Assembly (NCBI RefSeq): GCF_001280845.1
Contig: NZ_LGHP01000001.1
Coordinates: 553,905-617,904, forward strand
DNA length: 64,000 bases
Origin: Bacillus sp. FJAT-28004
GTDB taxonomy: Bacteria > Bacillota > Bacilli > Paenibacillales > Paenibacillaceae
Direction of reading: 5' to 3'
The notes under the pieces were generated by a model. That model was not told the origin of the DNA and searched no databases. It worked only from the letters and a program-made list of their open reading frames with translations. This document shows, in pieces, positions 34,342 through 42,962 of the stretch (its first letter is position 1; each line of letters begins with the position of its first letter). The translations under genes were made by a program, and so were the position numbers.

Positions 34342-36414
34342 ATGAAAAAGATACGATTGATTTTTGCGATATTCATGATGTGGGCATGCTTGCCGAGCTT
34401 CGTCTCGGCGCATGCCTATATTGCGCAATCGACACCCTACGAGGACGCGGAGCTGGCGGAAGCTCCATCAGCCATTCGAATTAAATTTACAGAAAAAGTG
34501 GATACGAAACTAAGCAATATTTCACTAAAAAACATCGATAGCAGCATTGCTATTGCAGGTAAGCTAAGCAATGACGACGATCTAACGCTAATCTATACGA
34601 TTCCTAAGCTGGATAAGGGCATTTATGAAGTAAGCTGGCAGGTATTATCGCTGGATTCGCATATAACAGACGGTTCCTTTCAATTTGCGGTAGGTGTGAA
34701 GCTTGAGGCGGTTAAACCGGATGATACAGTATCACTGGACGGTGCTGCTGCTGGGAATGTAGGGAACAACTCCGGAACGGGGACAAAAGTGACGGAAAAG
34801 CCATTACAATCCGAGAGACCCGTGGCGACGGATAAGCCCAAGTATACAAACAAGCCGATTATAACGCCCAAGCCAACTGCTTCGCCTAAGCCGACTGCAG
34901 AGTCGATAGCGATCAGTGAGGGCACCATTGCGACTCCGACTCCGACTCCTACTCCTACTGACCCGAGCAGTGGAGATAAGACAGTGGATACGGAAGAAAC
35001 GACTACCGATAATGTTGTTGCTGCTGCGGATGATCAGTATTCTACCCCGCAGGTAGAACAGGACGCAGTTAGCAAGCATAGCGGCCATGGCAACCAAAGC
35101 GGGGACAGCAATGCAAAAACGAGTGAGCATGATCACGCGAAAGGCCAGGGTATTATGGTGCTGCTGCGCGTGCTCGATATTTTGACTGGAGTTATTCTCA
35201 CGGGAATATTATTTTTCAGGTATGTCATCTGGAGAGACGATGCAAATGAGGCACCCTTTGGTTTCTCAATCCGAGCAGAGAGATTAGTGATGGGCGCAGC
35301 AACGCTTATTTGGGTAATATCCGGATTAATCCGCTTGTCGATGCTTGCAGAGCAATTCGGCGGCGTATCCATCTATGCATTAGCTAACGGAACAATGGTT
35401 GGGAAGATAGGGACGCTTAGAGCTGCGCTTGCATTAATCACGCTGCTTCTTGCTTTTGCTCCTATTCGGGAGCGGCGATGGGCGAATGTTATCAAGTTTG
35501 CTTTAGCAGCGGTATTGATTGTGACCTTCCCGCTTACAGGCCATGCGAATGCTGCTTTAACGGATGTGGCGCTTGGAATTATGACCCATGCCGTCCATAT
35601 GTCTGCCGCCGCAATATGGTTTGGCGGTCTTGCAGGCTTGCTGTCATTAACTTTCCATAGGAATGCTGTGGAGCGCTTGAATCAAGCGGCTGTGCGCTTC
35701 GCAAGCTGGGCGCTGCCAAGCATGATTCTTATTTTGATCAGCGGGATATGGCTTTCAGCGGCTAGACTCTCAGCATGGGGGCAATTGCTATCCACAGCGT
35801 ATGGCAAGCTAATTCTCGCTAAAACCTTCCTTATGCTGCTAGTGGTTGTCATTGGAGCACTTCATAAGCTCGTATTCATGCCGAAAATCGCGAAGGCGAG
35901 CGCTTCAAGAGGCATGCTGGTCGGTATTCGAATCGAAGTGCTGCTTGCAGTTGCTTTATTCGTGCTGGCAGGCTGGTTGTCTACAACATCGCCACCGGAA
36001 GCACGCGTGGAATCGAAGCTGTCTGAACCGATTTATTGGCATGTGATGGGTGAGCAAGCGCATATGAGTTTACGTGTTTCGGAGAATGAACAGACGAATG
36101 ATCAGGTTGTTCGCCTTGATGTGTGGCTGCCTGAAGAGCAGGGAGCACCCTTATCAGCAGATGCGGCTGTTACGCTGGACTCGAATCAAACGGAAGCCGA
36201 GACTCAGCAAGGCAGCAAAATAGTCATTCCACTGGAATTGCAGCCTCAGGTTGTTGAACCATTTGAATTTCCAGGCTTTACGAAATATACGTATCGCTCA
36301 TCAGGTGAATTTATCGATGATAAGAAAAATGGCTTAATTACTATAGATGTAAAAGACGAGAAAGGAAACAACTTCCATTATGAACGAGTGATAGGCGATT
36401 CGTTAACGGAATAG
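34342..36414 (+). CDS. CopC-CopD fusion, copper uptake/resistance (YcnJ-like)
   Basis: The ATG at 34342 follows AAGGA by 6 bases, giving 690 residues. A signal peptide ends at SA, so the mature protein would begin HAYIAQSTP, the N-terminal histidine of CopC. The second copper motif, D-x-H in SLDSHITDG, is at about residues 105-107. A low-complexity linker follows, with TPKPTASPKPT and TPTPTPTPT stretches and a histidine-rich piece (HSGHGNQSG, SEHDHAKG). Eight membrane segments of CopD type span about 272-545, with histidines in GHANAAL and THAVHMSAAA. A C-terminal extracytoplasmic domain of about 140 residues ends the protein. Family knowledge: B. subtilis YcnJ imports copper. It forms an operon with the DUF4198 gene. 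Confidence 0.85.
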   Translation: MKKIRLIFAIFMMWACLPSFVSAHAYIAQSTPYEDAELAEAPSAIRIKFTEKVDTKLSNISLKNIDSSIAIAGKLSNDDDLTLIYTIPKLDKGIYEVSWQVLSLDSHITDGSFQFAVGVKLEAVKPDDTVSLDGAAAGNVGNNSGTGTKVTEKPLQSERPVATDKPKYTNKPIITPKPTASPKPTAESIAISEGTIATPTPTPTPTDPSSGDKTVDTEETTTDNVVAAADDQYSTPQVEQDAVSKHSGHGNQSGDSNAKTSEHDHAKGQGIMVLLRVLDILTGVILTGILFFRYVIWRDDANEAPFGFSIRAERLVMGAATLIWVISGLIRLSMLAEQFGGVSIYALANGTMVGKIGTLRAALALITLLLAFAPIRERRWANVIKFALAAVLIVTFPLTGHANAALTDVALGIMTHAVHMSAAAIWFGGLAGLLSLTFHRNAVERLNQAAVRFASWALPSMILILISGIWLSAARLSAWGQLLSTAYGKLILAKTFLMLLVVVIGALHKLVFMPKIAKASASRGMLVGIRIEVLLAVALFVLAGWLSTTSPPEARVESKLSEPIYWHVMGEQAHMSLRVSENEQTNDQVVRLDVWLPEEQGAPLSADAAVTLDSNQTEAETQQGSKIVIPLELQPQVVEPFEFPGFTKYTYRSSGEFIDDKKNGLITIDVKDEKGNNFHYERVIGDSLTE

Positions 36415-36509
36415 TTCTATTCGTCCAAATAAGAGCAAAGAACCGTCAATGCTTGACTTCGTTTCATGCTTCTGCTAATCTCACCATCAGGGAAAAGGCG
36501 GGTGTTAGC

Positions 36510-36908
36510 ATGATCATCGGCATCGGACATGATTTATCAGATATTACAAGAATCGCGAAAATATTGGACGGCCGCACAAGCAGAAGGTTTTTGGAGCGGG
36601 TGTTATCTGCCGGGGAACGAGAGCTGGCTGCGGCGTACACTGGCGAGCGGCTTTATCAATTTACGGCTGGGCGCTTCGCTGCGAAGGAAGCCGTTGTGAA
36701 AGCTTTTGGCTGCGGGATTGGAAATGTGATCGGATTCACAGACATCGAAATTTTGCGAGGAAGCTGCGGTAAGCCTGAGTGCTCCTTAACTGTGGCAGCG
36801 TGGAATCGCTTAGGACTTCACCCTGAAGCTGTCCGAATTCATGTCACGATTACACATGAGCGGAAGCTGGCTTCTGCGTTTGCCGTTGCGGAACGGATAT
36901 CGGAGTAA
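36510..36908 (+). CDS. acpS: holo-[acyl-carrier-protein] synthase
   Basis: The 132-residue protein transfers 4'-phosphopantetheine from CoA to acyl carrier protein. The two magnesium-binding motifs are present: IGIGHDLSDITRI at residues 3-15 and the helix motif RFAAKEAVVKAFG near 57. I chose the ATG at 36510, 8 bases after AAGGCGGG; the upstream 19 codons have no ribosome binding site or conserved sequence. In Bacillus acpS usually lies before alr; here it is followed by a small hypothetical gene instead. Confidence 0.9.
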   Translation: MIIGIGHDLSDITRIAKILDGRTSRRFLERVLSAGERELAAAYTGERLYQFTAGRFAAKEAVVKAFGCGIGNVIGFTDIEILRGSCGKPECSLTVAAWNRLGLHPEAVRIHVTITHERKLASAFAVAERISE

Positions 36909-36969
36909 CCTTTTGACTATACTTGGAATGTAATATACCAAGTTAGCTAGTCGAGAGGGGATGCCGACA

Positions 36970-37197
36970 ATGGAGGAGCAGCGGCTTCAAAAAAAGAAGC
37001 GCCGGTTTAAAACCGGGCAATGGGTTGAGTTCGACGGATTGTATTCGGACGATTGGGGCGGAGACTTAGTGCTGGTACAGGGTGATCTTTTTCCGATGCA
37101 TCCCCAAATGGGTGAAACACATTGGACGTACGCTGGCCAAGCGGCACTTCATTTCATGAGTTCTCCAAAAATAAACGGTCATCATATCGGCTATTAA
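36970..37197 (+). CDS. small YjzC-like protein
   Basis: The 75-residue basic-then-acidic protein starts at the ATG at 36970, 9 bases after GAGAGGGG; an ATG at 36961 touches that site. FKTGQWVEFDGLY, then GDLFPMHPQMGETHWTY, weakly follows the pattern of B. subtilis YjzC, a small protein of unknown function with GxY, GDRFP and WTY positions. It has no membrane segment or cysteine. A strong terminator follows. Confidence 0.55.
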   Translation: MEEQRLQKKKRRFKTGQWVEFDGLYSDDWGGDLVLVQGDLFPMHPQMGETHWTYAGQAALHFMSSPKINGHHIGY

Positions 37198-37212
37198 ATG
37201 ATAATGAACAAG

Positions 37213-37258
37213 AAAAAAGGATGCCTGAGCAGCATAATCTGCTCAAGCATCCTTTTTT
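37213..37258. terminator. bidirectional intrinsic terminator
   Basis: Arms 37213-37232 and 37239-37258 pair with one mismatch (GGATGCCTGAGCAG with CTGCTCAAGCATCC), with A- and T-runs on the two sides. It serves the YjzC-like gene and the converging cytochrome gene. Confidence 0.9.
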
Positions 37259-37274
37259 GTTGCTAGGTGACTGT

Positions 37275-37631
37275 TTATTTTTTGCTTGCTAACCAATCTG
37301 AAAGTCCAGCAATTTCTTCAGCAGTCAAGCGCTCTTTGAAGGCAGGCATCGAACCTTCACCCTGCTCAATCTGTTTCGTAATATCTGACGCGCTCATGCG
37401 TTCTCCAACTTTTTGGAGATTCGTTGCTGGGCCAACTCTGCCTTGAAGCCCTGTTCCGTGACAGCTGACGCAATTGGCCTTATAAACTGAAATCACTTCC
37501 TCTGGCCCATCAAGTGCATTGCTTTTGTCAGTCGCGCTATTTCCCTTTCCTCCGCAGGCTGCCAAAGAAAATAGCAGTGTCACAGAGAAGAGGCATGTCA
37601 TTACAATAGAGAAGTTACATTTTCTATTCAT
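37275..37631 (-). CDS. membrane-anchored cytochrome c-551-like lipoprotein
   Basis: The ATG at 37631 lies 9 bases after AAAGGG; an ATG three codons earlier touches that site. The 118-residue protein has a lipoprotein signal with LAAC lipobox (cysteine about residue 25), a Gly/Ser/Asn-rich linker, and one haem-binding CVSCH motif near residue 53. The axial methionine is probably in GSMPAF near 94. Family knowledge: such small c-type cytochromes (CccB type) carry electrons to a terminal oxidase on the outer face of the membrane in Bacillus. No oxidase or assembly gene is near; it is a single-gene unit. Confidence 0.85.
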   Translation of the reverse strand: MNRKCNFSIVMTCLFSVTLLFSLAACGGKGNSATDKSNALDGPEEVISVYKANCVSCHGTGLQGRVGPATNLQKVGERMSASDITKQIEQGEGSMPAFKERLTAEEIAGLSDWLASKK

Positions 37632-37801
37632 AAATAGCATCCCTTTCGTGAATTCTTTATTATGGAAGAGTATACTTATATAGGGTATTCATAAGACTTC
37701 CATATGAATTTGAATCGTTAGTTCGTATAATAGAGAAGATAGTTAACCATATAGAGAGAAGATATAAATATTATATCTCAGTTTTACTTACAGGAGAATT
37801 C

Positions 37802-38683
37802 ATGAAACCGACAATAGAAAGTATTTTGCAAAACCAATTGAACAACATTCAGGCCGAGGTTATTATGACCGCCTATACCGAAAACGAGCCGGGCTGGTTC
37901 GAGCAAAAAACCGAGCCAGATTTTTTCCGATTTTGTTATACAGAAAAGGGAGAAGCCAGGCTTAACATACAAAATGAGAGTTATAATTTGCAGCCTGACA
38001 CGCTTTATTTTTTGCCTGCGGGTACACAACAATCGTTTGGGACAGTGGGAAATGAAATTTTTGGACGATATTGGTGCCATTTCCGATTGGCGCTGAGTGA
38101 TTTTCAAGTCATAGATACTTTACAGCTTCCGCCATTTGTTTATGTGAAGGATAGACAGATGATGAAGGACCTTTTTACAAAAATGAATGAATATCAGCAT
38201 TGCCATTCGATTACGAGAGAGCTGCGGCTAAAGTCGGTATTGCTCGAGCTGCTTGCCTACTATTTGGACGAGAGCCATGTTCAGAGACAAACACTTCATC
38301 AACCTAGTTTAGAGGTGAAATGGAATGAGGTACTCGCTTATATTGAGGAGAATTTGCATCAAAATATACAAATCAATGAGCTGGCGAAGTTTGCTTTTCT
38401 TCATCCTAATTACTTCATTACATCCTTCAAAAGCATCATGGGCTGCTCGCCGATCCAATATGTGACGAATCGCCGCATCGCGATCGCTAAGCAGCTGCTC
38501 ATGGAAACGGAGCTTCCGGTAGCAGTCGTGGCGAAGCAGGTGGGCATGCAAAACCATTATTTATCAAGGTTATTCAAAAGATATACAGGCATCACACCGC
38601 TTCAATACAGACGAATTGGTAAGAGCAGCGGAGGCAACCCAAAAAATCTTACAACGAGAAAGAACGAGGAGAAGAACAAATAA
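37802..38683 (+). CDS. AraC family transcriptional regulator
   Basis: The 293-residue protein has an N-terminal cupin-like sensing domain (about 15-150, with FCYTEKGEARLN and LYFLPAGTQQSFG) and a C-terminal double helix-turn-helix (about 175-275, HQNIQINELAKFAFLHPNYF and the signature VAKQVGMQNHYLSRLFKRYTG). This is the layout of sugar-responsive AraC regulators. Its stop overlaps the mutY start by one base (TAATG). The KDPG aldolase gene further down suggests a sugar-acid signal, but that is inference. A weak TATAAT at 37726 lies upstream without a clear -35. Confidence 0.85.
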   Translation: MKPTIESILQNQLNNIQAEVIMTAYTENEPGWFEQKTEPDFFRFCYTEKGEARLNIQNESYNLQPDTLYFLPAGTQQSFGTVGNEIFGRYWCHFRLALSDFQVIDTLQLPPFVYVKDRQMMKDLFTKMNEYQHCHSITRELRLKSVLLELLAYYLDESHVQRQTLHQPSLEVKWNEVLAYIEENLHQNIQINELAKFAFLHPNYFITSFKSIMGCSPIQYVTNRRIAIAKQLLMETELPVAVVAKQVGMQNHYLSRLFKRYTGITPLQYRRIGKSSGGNPKNLTTRKNEEKNK

Positions 38684-39924
38684 TGGGAGAAATAGACGTA
38701 AAGACGTATTTTAGCACAGAGCTTCTAAATTGGTATCGACTGATTAAGCGTGATTTGCCATGGAGGATGAATCGCGATCCTTATCGGGTATGGGTATCCG
38801 AAATTATGCTGCAGCAGACGAGGGTAGATACGGTTATTCCATATTACAACCAATTCATGAGTAAATTCCCAACCGTAAGGGCGCTTGCAGAGGCTCCAGA
38901 GACGGAAGTGCTCAAAAGTTGGGAAGGTCTAGGTTACTATTCGCGCGCTCGGAATTTGCAAGCAGGAGCCAAAGAAGTAGTAGAGCGTTATGGCGGCATC
39001 GTGCCAGATGACAAGGCCTCCGTTGCTGGATTAAAGGGCGTTGGACCTTATACTAGCGGTGCGATTATGAGCATAGCGTTTAACCGTCCAGAACCGGCAG
39101 TTGATGGAAATGTTATGCGTGTGCTCTCTCGATATTTTTGCTTGGAGGATGATATTGCGAAAGCATCTACGCGAGTGAGCATTGAGAAGCTGGCTGCTTC
39201 GCTTATTCCGGAAGGCGCTGCCGGCGATTTCAACCAAGCGCTGATGGAGCTAGGAGCACTCGTATGTACGCCGAAGTCTCCAAGCTGTTTGCCATGTCCC
39301 GTAATGGAGCATTGTGAGGCTAGACTTGCAGGCAGAGAGACGGAATTGCCGATTAAGACGAAGGCGAAGCCGCCTCGTCCAGAGTTCAGGGCGGCGGCAA
39401 TCGTTGTCGGCAGCGGGGAAAATGAAGGCAAAGTGCTCGTTAGGCAGCGGCCAGCTACAGGCCTACTAGCGCAAATGTGGGAGCTTCCGCATTTGCTGTT
39501 GCCGCTGGATAAGACGAAATGGCTGGATGAAACAGCGCCGAAGGAACAGGGAGAGCTAGCCGAGATGATCAGCCGAATGGTTGAGGAGGACACTGGACTT
39601 CTTATTCGGCCGCGCAGCTGGTTTATGGATGCCGATCATATTTTCAGCCATATTCATTGGAAAATGCGATTTTATTTGGCGGACTTGGGTGATGAGTCCT
39701 TTTCAATTGCAGACGCAGACCTAGCTATTGCGTCCGAGAGCACAGCTGTTGCTGCTGAAGCAGGGTCCATTTATGAAGTGATTCGAAAGTCAGCTATTAT
39801 AGATCATTCTAACGAGACACATTTGGAGCAAATGGGCTCTTATCGTTGGATTACGAAGGAAGATATGGATACGCTGCCGTTTCCAAATTTATTTTTGCGC
39901 ATTTTAAAGCAATTTTGGGAATAA
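38683..39924 (+). CDS. mutY: A/G-specific adenine DNA glycosylase
   Basis: The 413-residue protein excises adenine mispaired with 8-oxoguanine or guanine. It has the N-terminal catalytic helices (WVSEIMLQQTRVDTVIPYY with the catalytic glutamate), the helix-hairpin-helix LKGVGPYTSGAI near residue 113, the aspartate in VDGNVMRVLSR near 140, and the four cysteines of the [4Fe-4S] cluster in C-x6-C-x2-C-x5-C spacing near 194-210. A Nudix-like C-terminal domain (about 230-410) reads 8-oxoguanine. The ATG overlaps the AraC stop, with GAGGAG upstream. Coupling of a housekeeping repair gene to a regulator gene is unusual. Confidence 0.95.
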   Translation: MGEIDVKTYFSTELLNWYRLIKRDLPWRMNRDPYRVWVSEIMLQQTRVDTVIPYYNQFMSKFPTVRALAEAPETEVLKSWEGLGYYSRARNLQAGAKEVVERYGGIVPDDKASVAGLKGVGPYTSGAIMSIAFNRPEPAVDGNVMRVLSRYFCLEDDIAKASTRVSIEKLAASLIPEGAAGDFNQALMELGALVCTPKSPSCLPCPVMEHCEARLAGRETELPIKTKAKPPRPEFRAAAIVVGSGENEGKVLVRQRPATGLLAQMWELPHLLLPLDKTKWLDETAPKEQGELAEMISRMVEEDTGLLIRPRSWFMDADHIFSHIHWKMRFYLADLGDESFSIADADLAIASESTAVAAEAGSIYEVIRKSAIIDHSNETHLEQMGSYRWITKEDMDTLPFPNLFLRILKQFWE

Positions 39925-39952
39925 ATGAATAGAAGAGCTGGGGGAGAAGAAT

Positions 39953-40585
39953 ATGAGCGATATGCTAGAGCTGTTGTTGGAGCATAAAATAGTAGCAATT
40001 TTACGAGGAATTGAAGATCGGCATGCGGATGCAACGGCGCAGGCTTTAATTGATGGCGGTATTCATATGATGGAAATTACAATGAATACAGACGGTGCAG
40101 CAGCTATGATAGATCGTTGGCGCACGAAGTTTGATGGAAAGGCTGCAGTGGGCGCTGGAACGGTAACGGATGTCGCCCTTGCTAAGCAGGCTGCTGAGGC
40201 AGGAGCCCAGTATCTCATATCGCCTAACTTGGATGAGGAAGTTATTGCATATGGCCGCGAGCACGGCCTCTCAGTATGGCCAGGTGTTATGACACCGACA
40301 GAAATTGTGAAAGCTTGGAAGGCTGGAGCGGATGCTGTGAAAATATTTCCGATGGGTACTCTTGGCATAGGATACTTGCAGGAAATTCGCGGACCGTTGA
40401 ACGATATACCGATGATTGCTACTGGCGGAGTGGATCTACATAATATTGCAGATTACTTTAAAGCAGGAGCAAATGCTGTCGGAATGGGCAGTAAACTCGT
40501 CAATATGGAATGGATTCGGGAGGGGAAATTCGCTCAAGTAACGGAACGAGCTCGGCAATTTGTAGAAATTGTACGTACGTTATAG
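39953..40585 (+). CDS. eda: KDPG/KHG aldolase
   Basis: The 210-residue class I aldolase cleaves 2-keto-3-deoxy-6-phosphogluconate to pyruvate and glyceraldehyde 3-phosphate, or acts on 4-hydroxy-2-oxoglutarate. The catalytic glutamate is in GIHMMEITMNT near residue 42, GAGTVTD near 68, and the Schiff-base lysine in ADAVKIFPMG near 130. It starts 28 bases after mutY with a GGGGGAGAA site. No KDG kinase gene is adjacent, so it may serve uronate or gluconate breakdown from elsewhere. Confidence 0.9.
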   Translation: MSDMLELLLEHKIVAILRGIEDRHADATAQALIDGGIHMMEITMNTDGAAAMIDRWRTKFDGKAAVGAGTVTDVALAKQAAEAGAQYLISPNLDEEVIAYGREHGLSVWPGVMTPTEIVKAWKAGADAVKIFPMGTLGIGYLQEIRGPLNDIPMIATGGVDLHNIADYFKAGANAVGMGSKLVNMEWIREGKFAQVTERARQFVEIVRTL

Positions 40586-40602
40586 AGCAAGGAGGTTATA
40601 AC

Positions 40603-41580
40603 ATGGACGCAGTCTTATGGATGTTAATCATCTTCTTCATTATTGTTTTGTTACTGGCCGCGTTAATCTGGCAAATGGGCGTGCGCAGCCAGAAACCACG
40701 GAAGATAATGAATGCGGATGCTCCTGATGTTAACACGCAGTGGCAGTCCGTGTCCTTCACCAATCATGGCTCTAAGCTAGAAGGCTGGCTGCTTCAACCA
40801 GCTTCCAACGACTTGCCTAATGAGGGGCTTACCCCTCTAATTGTCATTGCGCATGGTTGGGGTTCAAACCGAACGAGAGTACTTCGGTATACGCGTCCGA
40901 TTTATGAAGCAGGGTTCGCAATCTTGATGTATGATGCGCGCAGCCACGGCAACAGCGACTCTATTTCTGCGCCTTCCGCGCTCATGTTTCGGGATGATGT
41001 ACTCGCTGCAGTAGAAACGGCTAAAAGTCTCCCAGGCATCGATCCAGACCGAATTGCGGTACTAGGTCATTCACTCGGTGGATTTGGGACGCTTCTCGCA
41101 CTTGATCAAGGTTTGAAAGTGAGGGCGGTCGTAACGGATTCGATGCCCGTCCACTTCGATACAATGATGAAGTCCGAATTGCGACGCAAAAAACTACCGC
41201 TTTTTCCACTAGCCTATCTGATCCCAATGATATGGCTTATTCGTTCACGCATATCGTGGTCGCAGTTTAAAGAGGCCAGTATTCCTGCGGTATTAGCTAG
41301 ACATGCGGGCAGTTCGGATATTGGGCGTACGCCGGTTATGATGATTCACTCGATTGGTGATGAGTTTATTAGTGCGGAGGATCTGAAGCGGCTAAAAGAG
41401 CAATTGCCTGAACAAATGATTCGAACACTGTTCGTATCAACAAATGGACATAGCACATCAGAGCAAGATCCTAACTTTTGGGAGAAGGTTATTCCTTTTT
41501 TGCTGGAATCCATTGAACATGCATCTATCAAAAAGGAAGCCCACGGCACGAGGCTGCAGGCTTCAAGAGAGAATATATAA
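40603..41580 (+). CDS. membrane-anchored alpha/beta hydrolase
   Basis: The ATG at 40603 has an ideal AAGGAGG site 17 bases after eda, giving 325 residues; the upstream open frame overlaps eda and is not coding. One N-terminal membrane segment (residues 4-25) anchors a hydrolase domain with HGWGSNRTR near 85 for the oxyanion hole, the nucleophile in GHSLGGFG near 150, an acid in IHSIGDEF near 250 and a likely histidine in STNGHSTSE near 285. This resembles the YqkD/FrsA-like group of esterases. The substrate is unknown. It appears to be the last gene of the AraC-mutY-eda run. Confidence 0.8.
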   Translation: MDAVLWMLIIFFIIVLLLAALIWQMGVRSQKPRKIMNADAPDVNTQWQSVSFTNHGSKLEGWLLQPASNDLPNEGLTPLIVIAHGWGSNRTRVLRYTRPIYEAGFAILMYDARSHGNSDSISAPSALMFRDDVLAAVETAKSLPGIDPDRIAVLGHSLGGFGTLLALDQGLKVRAVVTDSMPVHFDTMMKSELRRKKLPLFPLAYLIPMIWLIRSRISWSQFKEASIPAVLARHAGSSDIGRTPVMMIHSIGDEFISAEDLKRLKEQLPEQMIRTLFVSTNGHSTSEQDPNFWEKVIPFLLESIEHASIKKEAHGTRLQASRENI

Positions 41581-41665
41581 TAAAGGGGGGTCATGAATTT
41601 ATTATATAAGCATAAGATGAAACCAAGATGAGAGAAATATTACAGTTTGATTACAGGAGGTTCGA

Positions 41666-42850
41666 ATGCGTAGAGTAGCTTCCAAACTGTTGGTGGTTGT
41701 CGTCATCGTAGTGGCTGCATTTTGTCTGGACCTAAAGCTGGATTTATTTCCGGCCGCAGCAGAGTCGGAGGAGGTTACCGCTATGGATGAAACGAATAAG
41801 ATGGAGCGCTTGGAGCTTGAACTTGCTAAACATTTCAAAGCTCGGTCCGAGCGATTTTCGGTGACATACACGGGGGACAAGCAGGAACTATCGAGTAAGA
41901 TGACGGAGGTTATACGTGCTGCCCTAAAGCATGATGATTATTCAGCTTACATTCTTGAATCCTATATCTATACGATTCGCAGCTGGGGAAATAAATCGAC
42001 GATCGCTCTTGAAGCGAGATATCGCGAAACACTCGAACAAACTGCAGTTGTAGACCGTGAAGTAGCAAAGGCGCTCCGATCCATTATAGAGCCGGGAATG
42101 AATGAGCATGAGAAAATAAAAGCCATTCACGACTGGGTCGTTAGCCATGTGGAGTATGATAAGTCATTGAAGCATTATACTGCGTATGATGCTGTGACAC
42201 TTGGAGAAACAGTCTGCCAAGGTTATTCTCTGCTAGGCTACAAAATGCTCAAGGAAGCGGGACTGACGGTATTAATCGCAGAAGGTACTGTGAATACGGG
42301 TGAACATGCATGGAATATGGTGCAGGTAGACGGAGTTTGGTACCATTTGGATCTAACTTGGGATGATCCGGTCGCTGCAGCGGCGGCAGGCAACCAAACA
42401 ACTGTACAAACTGTTTCGCCAAGCGAGAGTACGATTCGCTATAACTATTATTTGAGAACGGACGAAGAATTGCGGGTCGATCACCAATGGACCAAAACAT
42501 ATCCTGCTGCGAACGTCTCCTATGCGGATACAATTCGCGAGCTGGAGAAGCAAGGGGCGCAGTCAGAGCGCAGCCGCTTCAGCAGGCTGAAGATAGCGCT
42601 TGGCTTGCACTGGCTTGAACCAGAATATACGGTATCAAGCTCAGAGCAGCTGAATCAAGTTATTCAATCGGCGCTTGATTCGAAGACAGGTAGCTTAGCA
42701 TTCAGATATGAGCAAGGCGATCAATTCCCAGCAGCTTTGAAGGCTGCCTTCAAACGAATAAACGTAGCCGTCGGCTATCGGGCAAGCTACGAGCCTTATG
42801 CTGGAGATCAATCACTTCTTGTTAACCTTCAGCTAGAGTATGCGAAATAG
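41666..42850 (+). CDS. exported transglutaminase-like domain protein
   Basis: The 394-residue protein has an N-terminal signal or anchor (about residues 6-32), then a transglutaminase-like core with KAIHDWVVSHVEYDK near 152 and a complete triad: cysteine in ETVCQGYS near 182, histidine in GEHAWNMV near 213 and aspartate in HLDLTWDDP near 228. The C-terminal 110 residues are unassigned. Family knowledge: bacterial members are often proteases or amidases acting at the cell surface. The gene stands alone with an ACAGGAGG site and a strong terminator. Confidence 0.8.
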   Translation: MRRVASKLLVVVVIVVAAFCLDLKLDLFPAAAESEEVTAMDETNKMERLELELAKHFKARSERFSVTYTGDKQELSSKMTEVIRAALKHDDYSAYILESYIYTIRSWGNKSTIALEARYRETLEQTAVVDREVAKALRSIIEPGMNEHEKIKAIHDWVVSHVEYDKSLKHYTAYDAVTLGETVCQGYSLLGYKMLKEAGLTVLIAEGTVNTGEHAWNMVQVDGVWYHLDLTWDDPVAAAAAGNQTTVQTVSPSESTIRYNYYLRTDEELRVDHQWTKTYPAANVSYADTIRELEKQGAQSERSRFSRLKIALGLHWLEPEYTVSSSEQLNQVIQSALDSKTGSLAFRYEQGDQFPAALKAAFKRINVAVGYRASYEPYAGDQSLLVNLQLEYAK

Positions 42851-42916
42851 AATGGAATGAGGATGGGATGAGGTGCAGAGATGTACCTCATTTTGCTTTA
42901 AAGGAGCTCGCATGAC

Positions 42917-42949
42917 AAAGGGGGTGCATCTTTGCACCCCCTTTGTGTT
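42917..42949. terminator. bidirectional intrinsic terminator
   Basis: A perfect 12-base stem, AAAGGGGGTGCA and TGCACCCCCTTT, has a TCTT loop. It serves the transglutaminase-like gene and the converging CvfC gene. Confidence 0.85.
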
Positions 42950-42962
42950 TCGATAAAGTCAA

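Noticed and set aside
34804..35136. Minus-strand frame with Arg-Ser repeats
   Set aside because: It is the shadow of the TPTPTPT linker of the CopC-CopD gene.
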